Below, piece by piece: positions 17,859 through 25,794 of a DNA stretch of 64,000 bases. A model generated the notes under the pieces. It had not been told where the DNA came from. It did not search any database and was given only the letters and a program-made list of their open reading frames with translations. A program made the translations under genes and the position numbers. Positions within the stretch are counted from its first letter, which is position 1, and every line of letters starts with the position of its first letter. Source of the stretch: Gemmatimonas sp. (lineage in GTDB: Bacteria > Gemmatimonadota > Gemmatimonadetes > Gemmatimonadales > Gemmatimonadaceae); the NCBI RefSeq assembly GCF_031426495.1, contig NZ_JANPLK010000080.1:62001-126000 (forward strand), read 5' to 3'.

Positions 17859-19060
17859 CGTCCGGCATCGGGAGCGTGTGGCGCACATGCGTGACAGCGG
17901 TATGGGAAGAGTGGCGCGCCATCGTCAGCGACAAGGGGGCGACGACGGTGATTGTTGCGGGCGCCTTGGCGTACGCGCTCCTCTACCCGTTGCCGTTCGT
18001 GCGGCAACTGGCACGAGACATTCCAATCGTCGTGGTGGATCAAGATCGGACGGCCATGAGTCGGCAACTCACGCGCATGGTCGATGCCACGGAGCAGGTC
18101 AATGTGGCCACGAGCGTGAACAGTACCATGGAGGGAGAGGCATCAGTTCGAACGCAGCGAACGCGCGGTGCGATGGTGATTCCCGTTGGCTTCGAGCAGA
18201 GCGTGCTGCGCGCGGAACGCACGATCGTCGGTGTCTACGGCGACGCCAGCTACCTGATGGTCTACAATCAGGTCGCCACCGGGATCGCGCAGAGTGTGGC
18301 GACGATGTCCGCCGGCGTCGAGCTGCGGCGGCTGCAGGCGTCGGGGTTTACGCCTGCCGCTGCGCTCGTGACGCGCGACCCGCTCCCCATCTCCGTGCGT
18401 GCGCTCTACAATCCGAGTGGCGGGTACGGCAACACCAACGTGCCGGCCGTGCTCATTCTGATCCTGCAGCAGACGCTGCTCATTGGTATCGGTTCGCTGG
18501 CGGGCGTACGCCGCGAACGGGGAACGGCGATGCATGCGGAGGTGGTTGAGGGCGGCCTGCTGCATCGCGCGGCCGGAATACTCGGGGCTGGAGTCGCATA
18601 CGTCGCGATCTACTTCGTGCACCTGATGCTGTTCTTCGGTGTGGTGTATCGCATATACGACCTGCCGCAGCGAGGCTCGATGCTGGCCGCTGCGTTATTT
18701 TTGGTGCCCTTTCTCTTTGCGGTGGCTTTTCTCGGCCTTGCCATTTCGCGCCTGTTTCGCGCGCGCGAATCGGCCATGCTGGTGCTGCTCTTCTCGAGCC
18801 TGCCCGCGATGTTCATTTCGGGATTCTCCTTCCCTCCCGAGGCGATGCCGGCCTGGACGACCGCACTGGCGCAACTACTGCCGAGTACGCACGGCATTGA
18901 TGGGGCGGTGCGCGTGCTACAGATGGGCGCGTCGCTGGCGGACGTGCTCCCGATGTCGTTGGCGCTGTGGGGACTCGCTGGCGCGTACTTCGTGCTGGCG
19001 ATAGTGACGCTGCGTCCGGAGAAGAAGGCGCACGGTGCAAACGGTCCGGCACATGCTTGA
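17855..19060 (+). CDS. ABC-2 type transporter permease, second subunit
   Basis: The product is 401 residues from the TTG that overlaps the previous stop (TTGA). A GTG seven codons on is an alternative start. The layout repeats that of the first permease: one segment at about 27-46, a periplasmic domain (IPIVVVDQDRTAMSRQL), and five C-terminal segments ending with AISRLFRARESAMLVL and FISGFSFPPEAMP. The two probably form a heterodimer. The C-terminal tail is short and charged. The second copy of the 56-bp repeat begins 44 bases after the stop. Confidence 0.85.
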   Translation: MTSGIGSVWRTCVTAVWEEWRAIVSDKGATTVIVAGALAYALLYPLPFVRQLARDIPIVVVDQDRTAMSRQLTRMVDATEQVNVATSVNSTMEGEASVRTQRTRGAMVIPVGFEQSVLRAERTIVGVYGDASYLMVYNQVATGIAQSVATMSAGVELRRLQASGFTPAAALVTRDPLPISVRALYNPSGGYGNTNVPAVLILILQQTLLIGIGSLAGVRRERGTAMHAEVVEGGLLHRAAGILGAGVAYVAIYFVHLMLFFGVVYRIYDLPQRGSMLAAALFLVPFLFAVAFLGLAISRLFRARESAMLVLLFSSLPAMFISGFSFPPEAMPAWTTALAQLLPSTHGIDGAVRVLQMGASLADVLPMSLALWGLAGAYFVLAIVTLRPEKKAHGANGPAHA

Positions 19061-19103
19061 CCATGATTCCGGCTGTCTTCCGGGCAAGCCCAACGCGAGT
19101 TCG

Positions 19104-19159
19104 CTCGCGCGAACGGTGCCGGTCATCCTCAGGCGGTTCGGGGCGAACTGAGCGCGGCG
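19104..19159 (+). repeat. 56-bp direct repeat, copy 2
   Basis: This copy repeats the 3' end of the sugar transferase gene at 13957-14012 with three mismatches, all of them substitutions. Its codons still read LARTVPVILRRFGAN followed by TGA, although no sugar transferase gene precedes it. The remaining intergenic sequence (19061-19103 and 19160-19310) shows nothing else I can name. Confidence 0.9.
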
Positions 19160-19310
19160 ATCGGTACAGTGGACCACGGCGTGTCGGGCAAAGCCTTACT
19201 TCGCGGCAATTCGGTAGCTGGCATCTTGGTGTCCCAGGGTGAGGCGGCCACAGCTTCGTCGCTCCCCTGCCGAGCTCGAGAACGTCCATCATGACTTGGA
19301 GGATGAGTTC

Positions 19311-20555
19311 ATGGCCGATCTATCGAACGTTGCCGCGCCGCCGAGTACCTCGCCGATGTCTGCTGCCGATGAACTCGAGTTGACGCGGATGTATCGCGAG
19401 CGATACCCCGACCTGGTCGCCGAAGCGAAGGATGCGCTGGGTAGCGAGCTTGAGCACTACAGCGGCAAGATCGCGCAGCAGGGGGTGCTCGACGCGTGGC
19501 CGCACCGCGCCGAGTACTCGGTGCCTGGTGCCTTCGACGGCGCACTGCATGATGCGATTCGCGCGGCGGCGGCGGTGCAACGGCAGAAGCACGCCGCGCT
19601 GCATCAACGCGGCGGTGCCCGCGTACCGCACCTCGCACCACTCAGCACTGACGACGCGGTCGCGCAGTTGGTCGCGCATCTGCACCATGCACCAATCGAT
19701 CACGAGGCCGCAGTTCGCGCGTCCCGCGAGGTGAGTAAGCATCATGCGGCCGAACATGTGCAGCACGTCGCGCGCACACGTTCGTGGAAGGGACCCGCGA
19801 TCGGCGTCGTCGTGTTGGCCATCGCCATTGTGGGCGGCAGCACGCTCTTGTCGGGCGCCGGCGAAGAGATCGCGGTCAAGAAGGCGATTGCGGCCGAGGA
19901 TGCCCGCACGCTGTCGGCGGCGCGCGGACAGCGTGGCAACGTGGATCTGGCCGATGGCACGAAGGCGCGCATCGGCTCGGACTCCCGACTTCGCATGCCA
20001 CGCGCCTTCGGCACCACCATGCGCACCGCCGAAGTGGAGGGCACGGTGTCGTTCACCGTGGCGGCGGGACAGCCGTTGCCCTTCACCATTCTGGCCGGCA
20101 ATGCGATCGTGACCGCCACGGGCACACACTTTACGGTGCGTGCCTTCCCGGAAGAGCAGGCGGTGGTGGTGGGCGTTGAAGAAGGCAGCGTGTCGGTGCG
20201 CGTGAAGGATGGCGGCGACGCCACCGACGTCGCGGCGGGTCAGGCGGTGCGCATCACACCCGATGGCGCGGTGACGGTACTCGACGCCGTGGCGCGCGAT
20301 GTCGCGCTGGCCTGGGTGCGCGACTCGCTCGTGTTCACCGACACCCCGGCGCGCGTCGTGCTCGACGAGCTGGCCCGCTGGTTCTCGCTCAGCGCCACGT
20401 TCGCTGACAGCACACTCGGCGCACGCCCGGTCACGATGCGCTTAGGGCTGGAGTCGTCGGGAAGCGCGACGGCGGCGTTTGCGAAAGCGGCGGGACTTAC
20501 GATCGGCTTCGATAAGCAGGACAAGGTGGTGTTGTCGGCGGCGCCGCAGCGCTAG
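19311..20555 (+). CDS. FecR-like transmembrane protein with sigma-region-2-like N-terminus
   Basis: The product is 414 residues from the ATG at 19311, eight bases after GGAGG. A single membrane segment at about 162-182 separates a cytoplasmic part from a periplasmic one. The periplasmic part holds a FecR domain (about 205-310, with GTHFTVRAFPEEQAVVVGVE) and a C-terminal STN/DUF4974-like domain (TPARVVLDELARWFSLS). FecR proteins normally pass a TonB-receptor signal to an ECF sigma factor, but no sigma gene is adjacent. Residues 24-94 instead read like a degenerate sigma region 2 (MYRERYPDLVAEA ... LDAWPHR). The 3' end overlaps the convergent AraC gene by 59 bases. Confidence 0.75.
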   Translation: MADLSNVAAPPSTSPMSAADELELTRMYRERYPDLVAEAKDALGSELEHYSGKIAQQGVLDAWPHRAEYSVPGAFDGALHDAIRAAAAVQRQKHAALHQRGGARVPHLAPLSTDDAVAQLVAHLHHAPIDHEAAVRASREVSKHHAAEHVQHVARTRSWKGPAIGVVVLAIAIVGGSTLLSGAGEEIAVKKAIAAEDARTLSAARGQRGNVDLADGTKARIGSDSRLRMPRAFGTTMRTAEVEGTVSFTVAAGQPLPFTILAGNAIVTATGTHFTVRAFPEEQAVVVGVEEGSVSVRVKDGGDATDVAAGQAVRITPDGAVTVLDAVARDVALAWVRDSLVFTDTPARVVLDELARWFSLSATFADSTLGARPVTMRLGLESSGSATAAFAKAAGLTIGFDKQDKVVLSAAPQR

Positions 20556-21594
20556 GACGCTCCCCCGTCCATCGCTTGAACGCCCGCGAAAAGGCGGCGG
20601 GATCGGAGAAGCCCACCAGCGCGGCGGCTTCACGCACGCTCACACCGCCGCTGTGCAGGCGCTCCAGGGCCACCGACCGCCGCAGTTCGTCGAGCGTGTA
20701 CTCGAAGGTGACGCCTTCGGCTTTGAGTTTGCGGTGCAGTGTGCGACGGCTCATGGCGAGCGCGCTCGCCACGCGGTCGACGCCGACATCAGCGCTCGCC
20801 AGTCGCGACCGCAACACCAACTCTACCCGACCGCGCACGGTGCGCTGCGCATCGATCGCGCGCAATCGCGTGTCGGCCTCGGCGGCAATGATTCGGGTCA
20901 CGTGCGTCGGTGCTGGCGTGAGCGATGTGTCCAGAAACGCGGGGTCGAGTAAGAGCGCGTTGCGCGGACTGCCGAAAACAATGGGCACCTTGAACACGTT
21001 GCCATAGGCGTCGCCATGCGCTGGTGCAGCGTGCGTGACATGCACGGCGCGCAACACGCTGCGACCGGCAGCGCGAGCGGTGCCGCGGGCAATGCGTGCG
21101 AACACCAGCTCGGTGATCTCAGGCCATGTGTCGTGTGGTCGAAGATCCTCGAACCACGCACCAGCCGCGTTGACCTCAATGCGAAAGCGATCGCCGGCGC
21201 CGATCGTAGGGAAATCAATGCCAAGTCGCGCATAGCGATTCACCTGCTGCAGCGCACCGAGCACCATGGTGGCCGACTGCCCGAGTGGTGAGGCGAGCGA
21301 GACCTGCTCGCACGGCACGTAGTCGCCGCAGTGCAGCGCGAAGGCGGGGTCGTGTGATTGCGCCGCGCCGGTTCGCAATACGGCCATCAGCGCCTGCATC
21401 GGCAAACGGACGTCGTCAACGGCGATATCGGCCTCGTGCACGCCAGCCGCGCACAGTAGCGCACCGCGATCCAGACCGCGCGTGACCGCGTACGCCACGA
21501 CCCCGCGCACGTATGTCGCGGAAACCGTCACCTGGGTGGCGAGGTCCACCGAAATGGTGGCCCCGCGAGTCACGTCGGTGTCCCCAGCAATCAT
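20497..21594 (-). CDS. AraC-family transcriptional regulator
   Basis: The product is 365 residues from the ATG at 21594. A longer frame reaches 21678 but would crowd the divergent gene. The N-terminal part is an arabinose-binding-like domain of the OruR/ArgR type (about 20-210). The C-terminal AraC helix-turn-helix pair shows VDRVASALAMSRRTLHRKLKAE, then VREAAALVGFSDPAAFSRAF and KRWTGERPS. It probably controls the divergent DUF2306 gene, with 95 bases between the two starts. The inducer is unknown. Confidence 0.88.
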   Translation of the reverse strand: MIAGDTDVTRGATISVDLATQVTVSATYVRGVVAYAVTRGLDRGALLCAAGVHEADIAVDDVRLPMQALMAVLRTGAAQSHDPAFALHCGDYVPCEQVSLASPLGQSATMVLGALQQVNRYARLGIDFPTIGAGDRFRIEVNAAGAWFEDLRPHDTWPEITELVFARIARGTARAAGRSVLRAVHVTHAAPAHGDAYGNVFKVPIVFGSPRNALLLDPAFLDTSLTPAPTHVTRIIAAEADTRLRAIDAQRTVRGRVELVLRSRLASADVGVDRVASALAMSRRTLHRKLKAEGVTFEYTLDELRRSVALERLHSGGVSVREAAALVGFSDPAAFSRAFKRWTGERPSAAAPPTTPPCPAYRSRS

Positions 21595-21689
21595 CACCAC
21601 GCTCCGCGCGAATTCGTACGTCTGGTGGCGAGCCACCGCAGGACACCCTCGGACACTCCGGGCCACGCTCCCCACCACCCACGCTCCCG

Positions 21690-22586
21690 ATGCCCACTAC
21701 GGTCGATACCGCTCCCGTCGCTCCTCTTTCAGAACGGATGCAACCCGCTCCGGGATTCACCGACCGCCCGACGGCCGGCCGACCCCAAGCCGGTCGATCC
21801 GGTCAGCGCCTGCTCGCTTTCGCCGTCCGCGCGTGGTGCGTCACCGCACTCGCGGGCCAGTTCATCTTTGCGCTGTACATCACGATCGTGTACGGCGGTG
21901 CGGTGGTGTCGGGCGACCACGCGCGGTGGAACACGATCATGCGGGCGGCGTACGTGCCGGGACAGACGCTCGGCAACGCCGCCATCGCGGCACACGTGCT
22001 GCTGGCCGTACTCATCATAGTGGGCGGTGCCCTGCAGCTCATGCCCGCGGTGCGACGCCGCGTTCCGGCGCTTCACCGCTGGGTCGGGCGCGGCTACATG
22101 GTGTCAGTGCTGTTCACGAGTGTCGTGGGCCTCTACATGGTGTGGATTCGCAAAGGCGGCAGTGGCAGCATGCCACAGCACATCGCGATCTCCCTCAATG
22201 CCGTGATCCTGTGCACGTGTGCGGTCATGGCCTGGCGCGCGGCCCGTGCGCGCGACTTCTCGACGCACCGGCAATGGGCGCTACGCACATTTCTCGCCGC
22301 CGGTGGCGTGTACTTCTTCCGGCTGGGCGTATTTCTGTGGCTCGCCGCGTGGCGTCGCCCGGTCGGCTTCGACGCGAAGACCTTTAGCGGACCGTTTCTC
22401 ACCACGCTCGCCTTCGCGGTGTACGTGGTGGTACCGCTGAGCGTGCTGCAGCTGTACTTCATGGCGCAGCGGAGTCGCACTGAGGTGGTGCCCCGCGTCA
22501 CGGCGGTTGGATTCTTTGCACTGACGTTGCTGACGGCGGCTGGTATTGCGAGCGCCACGATGATAATCTGGCTGCCGCGTATGTAG
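21690..22586 (+). CDS. DUF2306-like integral membrane protein
   Basis: The product is 298 residues with about seven hydrophobic segments from residue 42 on. The order HRWVGRGYMVSV, then a segment with STHRQWALRTF, then a Phe-rich helix resembles DUF2306 proteins, which have conserved His residues in the membrane and may bind heme. The first 40 residues are a Pro/Thr-rich cytoplasmic tail. It is divergent from the AraC gene, which is the natural candidate for its regulator. Confidence 0.65.
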   Translation: MPTTVDTAPVAPLSERMQPAPGFTDRPTAGRPQAGRSGQRLLAFAVRAWCVTALAGQFIFALYITIVYGGAVVSGDHARWNTIMRAAYVPGQTLGNAAIAAHVLLAVLIIVGGALQLMPAVRRRVPALHRWVGRGYMVSVLFTSVVGLYMVWIRKGGSGSMPQHIAISLNAVILCTCAVMAWRAARARDFSTHRQWALRTFLAAGGVYFFRLGVFLWLAAWRRPVGFDAKTFSGPFLTTLAFAVYVVVPLSVLQLYFMAQRSRTEVVPRVTAVGFFALTLLTAAGIASATMIIWLPRM

Positions 22587-22636
22587 CGCTGCACATCCGA
22601 CCAGCACGCTCATTCTTTCACTCTTCCGTCTGCTTC

Positions 22637-23284
22637 ATGCTCCGTTTTGCTCGCCTCCTCTCTCTCGCCGCGCCGCTCACGTTGGCGTTCACGCTTGCCC
22701 TGCGTCCACTGGCCGCGCAAACGGCACCGTCTCCCGTTCCATCTCCTTGGCGCATGGTGGCGCGCGTCGGTCTCGAGTACGGCGGCGAGAAAGTCGTGCA
22801 GTTCCGCTACGAAGATGGCACGACACCAACGGTGACTGCCGGTGGCGGCTTGTTGCTCACCGCCGGCGGCGTGTATCGCGCCTGGAGCGATGGCGGCCAC
22901 GCCGTCGAATTGCAGGGACAAGGCGGAATCAAATGGCGCACCATTCCGGCCGCCACCAACCAGGATGCCAACTGGCTGCGCTTCCCGGTGGAGGGGCTCG
23001 TGTTCTATCGCGCGCCAGCCGGCGTTCGGCTAGGCGCCGGCGCGACGGTGCATCTGCGCAACGTGCTCAAGGCGAGCGGCGAGGTACTCGACAGTCGCCT
23101 TGAGTTTGCGAACGACGCGGGTCTGTTGGTGCAGGCGGAGTATGTGCGCGGCGACTTCGCGTTTGACCTGCGGGTGACGAGTCTCACCTATCGCACCGTC
23201 GACGCACCGACCAGTGAGGTGGGTGCGTCGAGCGTGGGTGTGGGCGCGAGTTGGTTCTTTCCGGGCACGCGCACCCCTCGCTGA
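22637..23284 (+). CDS. Secreted protein of unknown function
   Basis: The product is 215 residues with a signal peptide (hydrophobic 7-24, cleavage after LAAQ). The rest is rich in alternating hydrophobic and polar residues, with Gly and aromatic residues at regular spacing (VGLEYGGEKVVQFRYED, VGVGASWFFPGTRT). The closing motif ending in Phe and aromatic residues suggests a small outer-membrane beta-barrel. No family is recognised. It lies 50 bases after the DUF2306 gene. Confidence 0.6.
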   Translation: MLRFARLLSLAAPLTLAFTLALRPLAAQTAPSPVPSPWRMVARVGLEYGGEKVVQFRYEDGTTPTVTAGGGLLLTAGGVYRAWSDGGHAVELQGQGGIKWRTIPAATNQDANWLRFPVEGLVFYRAPAGVRLGAGATVHLRNVLKASGEVLDSRLEFANDAGLLVQAEYVRGDFAFDLRVTSLTYRTVDAPTSEVGASSVGVGASWFFPGTRTPR

Positions 23285-23286
23285 GT

Positions 23287-24741
23287 TTACCCGCGAGCGG
23301 TACGCCGCCGCACCACCACGCCACCCAACAGGCCGAGTCCAATAGTCATCAGTACGACGGTGCTCGGCTCCGGGACTACGGTGGGCACGTAGCCGTTGAT
23401 GTTGGCCTTGTAGGACTGCAGCACGCCGGGAAGCAGCGCATACTCGCCCGTCAAATTCGCTGCCGTGCTGTTGTTCGACGTCAGGAAGCACCCCGTCACC
23501 GCCCCGATGGGGCACTGGATCGACGACGCGTACGGATCGGTGTCGCTGAAGCGGAAGTACACGTCGAACTGCGTGCCGGCGCCATTCTGCGTCACGCTGT
23601 AGTCGTTGTCGGTGCCCATCAACAGCATGAACGAGCCGTCCGCCAGCATCGGTCCGACGGCGAATCCTTCCATCTTCTCGGGAACCTTGTTGCCGATTGC
23701 GGCGAGGGTGTTCGCATCGAGGTCGATCACCTTGCCACTCTTGGCTGCGGCGCTATAGCCGAGCGGCAGGGCGCCCGTGGTCGGCAAATTGATGTCAGTG
23801 ACATCGGTCGCAGCTGACAGGTCGATCTCGAAGATGTTCTTGTCAGCAGAGGCCAAAGTGGCGCCTGGTCCGATGCCACGGTTGTTGCGCTCGAGCACGA
23901 GGAATCTGTCATCGCCAAGCGCCACGATAGAGGAAATGCCGCGTCCCTGCGTCGTTCCTGCGAGCTCGTACGCGTACTGGGCGACGGCTTCGCCGGTGGC
24001 GATCTCGTACTTCACGATGCGAGTGTACTTGCCGCGGCCCGCGGCGGTCCAGCCATCCGCGACCGTTCCGTTCTGCAGCATCGCGTACGCGTACTTGCCG
24101 TCGGGGCTGATGGCGAGTCCTTCGTAGCCGCGGTTGGGCTCACGGCCGGACGTCAGCGTAGGCGGCGTGCTGGCGTAGTCCGTGACGGCACCGACCTGTG
24201 GAACCAGATTGGCCGGTGCGGTGAAGCGGCGGAGCAAGTTGCCGTCGCGGTCGAACTCGAGCACCGACGGGCCATACTCATCGGACACGAGGAAGTTGCC
24301 AGTCTGCGGCACCACCACGAGGCCTTCCGGGTCGAACGAATCGCCGAGCGTACTGGTGTTCGGCGCCGTAGGGGCCAGTCCGTTCAGCGGCACGCCGGCC
24401 GACTTGAACAACACGGTCTGCTGCACCTGAAAGTTGCTGATGGCGCCGGTGGTGCCGTTGATATCGATGGTAAAACGCTGCATGCGGGTGTCATACGAAA
24501 TGACGCCACCACCCGGGCCGCGATCGGACACCGCCCACCACTCGTTCCGATTGCGATCGTAGTACAGATCGGAGAAGAAGCCCAACCGGTTGAACGATGA
24601 CGTGGACCCGGCAAGGTCTTGTGCGTTGCCCGGAATCGCGATGCCGTTCACGTAGGAGATGTTGCTGAGCGACTGCGCGCCAACAGGTGCAAACGCCGCG
24701 GCGAGCGCCACGGTGAGCGGGAGTGACCAACGAAAATGCAT
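23287..24741 (-). CDS. Phytase-like esterase domain protein with PEP-CTERM sorting signal
   Basis: The product is 484 residues from the ATG at 24741. A signal peptide (cleavage after VGAQ) is followed by an esterase-like activity of phytase domain: FFSDLYYDRNRNEWWAVSDR near the start, SFDPEGLVVV, SPDGKYAYAMLQNG and EKMEGFAV. The C-terminus has VPEPSTVVLMTIGLGLLGG and then RRR, a complete PEP-CTERM tripartite signal (motif, membrane helix, basic tail). Such proteins are processed by an exosortase, which is not encoded in this window. It is probably exported and bound at the cell surface or in the matrix. Confidence 0.85.
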   Translation of the reverse strand: MHFRWSLPLTVALAAAFAPVGAQSLSNISYVNGIAIPGNAQDLAGSTSSFNRLGFFSDLYYDRNRNEWWAVSDRGPGGGVISYDTRMQRFTIDINGTTGAISNFQVQQTVLFKSAGVPLNGLAPTAPNTSTLGDSFDPEGLVVVPQTGNFLVSDEYGPSVLEFDRDGNLLRRFTAPANLVPQVGAVTDYASTPPTLTSGREPNRGYEGLAISPDGKYAYAMLQNGTVADGWTAAGRGKYTRIVKYEIATGEAVAQYAYELAGTTQGRGISSIVALGDDRFLVLERNNRGIGPGATLASADKNIFEIDLSAATDVTDINLPTTGALPLGYSAAAKSGKVIDLDANTLAAIGNKVPEKMEGFAVGPMLADGSFMLLMGTDNDYSVTQNGAGTQFDVYFRFSDTDPYASSIQCPIGAVTGCFLTSNNSTAANLTGEYALLPGVLQSYKANINGYVPTVVPEPSTVVLMTIGLGLLGGVVVRRRTARG

Positions 24742-25152
24742 GACGATCTCGGAGTGGGCGGCTAGCGAGCGACTCAGCGTCGAGTCGCAGCGATCGCCAT
24801 CAGAGTAGGTCGCCGCACTCACATGTGGAGGATGCCGCGGGGCCCCGGTCGTTGACCGCGACACAACCGTGACCGCCTAGTGACGCACCTGTGTTCGCCG
24901 CTGAGTCTTTGCGCATGAGTCTGGTCGACCACCACATGTATGGGTCACGTCTATCAGGCCGCGACCAGCGCGACGTATATTGCGAATCGAGGAAGTTGCT
25001 GCTCGACACGTCAGCAGGCCGTGTCGTCTCCGTCTTGGAGTTGCCGCAATACGCGCCGTCGTCGGCCTCGCCGTATTCCTCTCTCAGCTTCTCCGCCGGC
25101 GCGTTGGTTGTCGCGTTTGGCGCACCACGGAAGCGCGTGTGCCGAGCGTCCC
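24742..25152. other. 411-base divergent intergenic region
   Basis: This region separates the phytase-like gene (leftward) from the heme oxygenase gene (rightward) and must carry both promoters. A 10-base palindrome, CGGGGCCCCG, lies at about 24836-24845. Open frames here are short and unlike any family. I see no RNA gene or clear promoter consensus. Confidence 0.4.
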
Positions 25153-25794
25153 ATGGCTCCTGCAACTCCTCAAACGCCAGCGCGAATGCCGTCGGCGCGA
25201 TCGCCGATTCTTCAGCGCCTCCGGGCGGAGACGGCGCTCCGGCATGCCGAGATGGAAGCCGCCCTTCCGCTGCACAATGGGCAACTGACCCGCGCAACGT
25301 ACCAAGCGCTGTTGCTTCGCTTTTGGGGCTTTTACAAGCCGCTCGAACAGCGGTTGCACTTAAGCGCATTGTATGCCCAACCGAACTTTGACTACGGCGC
25401 GCGGCTGAAATCGCCCAAGCTGGAACACGATTTGCATGATCTCGGGATCACCTCGGACATGTTGTTACGCGCCCCGCAGTGTCGCGAGCTGCCAGTGGTC
25501 ACGACACTACCCCAGCTGCTCGGCTGCTTGTACGTCATCGAAGGAGCAACGTTGGGCGGGCAGGTCATTACGCGCCAACTCCAGGCCAACGCCGGATTAC
25601 TGCCCCACGCGGAGGCGCGGTTCTTCAACGGTTATGGCGCCGACACCGGACCACACTGGAAGGCCACTGGGGCGTTTCTCACCGAGCGCGCTGAGGCAGT
25701 CGATCAAGACGATGCGATCGTCGCTAGCGCGAACGACACGTTTTACGCACTTGGCCGCTGGGTCGCTGGCGCGTCATTCCCCGAAGGGCTATGA
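25153..25794 (+). CDS. bphO: Biliverdin-producing heme oxygenase
   Basis: The product is 213 residues. LRAETALRHAEMEAAL contains His31, the proximal heme ligand expected in the HxxxE context. The LLGCLYVIEGATLGGQVITR segment matches the distal helix of BphO/HmuO enzymes, whose Gly residues let the helix kink over heme. It should open heme with oxygen and electrons to give biliverdin, CO and iron. The stop overlaps the ATG of the phytochrome gene, as in classic bphO-bphP operons. The start is uncertain; ATG at 25186 is also possible. Confidence 0.9.
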   Translation: MAPATPQTPARMPSARSPILQRLRAETALRHAEMEAALPLHNGQLTRATYQALLLRFWGFYKPLEQRLHLSALYAQPNFDYGARLKSPKLEHDLHDLGITSDMLLRAPQCRELPVVTTLPQLLGCLYVIEGATLGGQVITRQLQANAGLLPHAEARFFNGYGADTGPHWKATGAFLTERAEAVDQDDAIVASANDTFYALGRWVAGASFPEGL

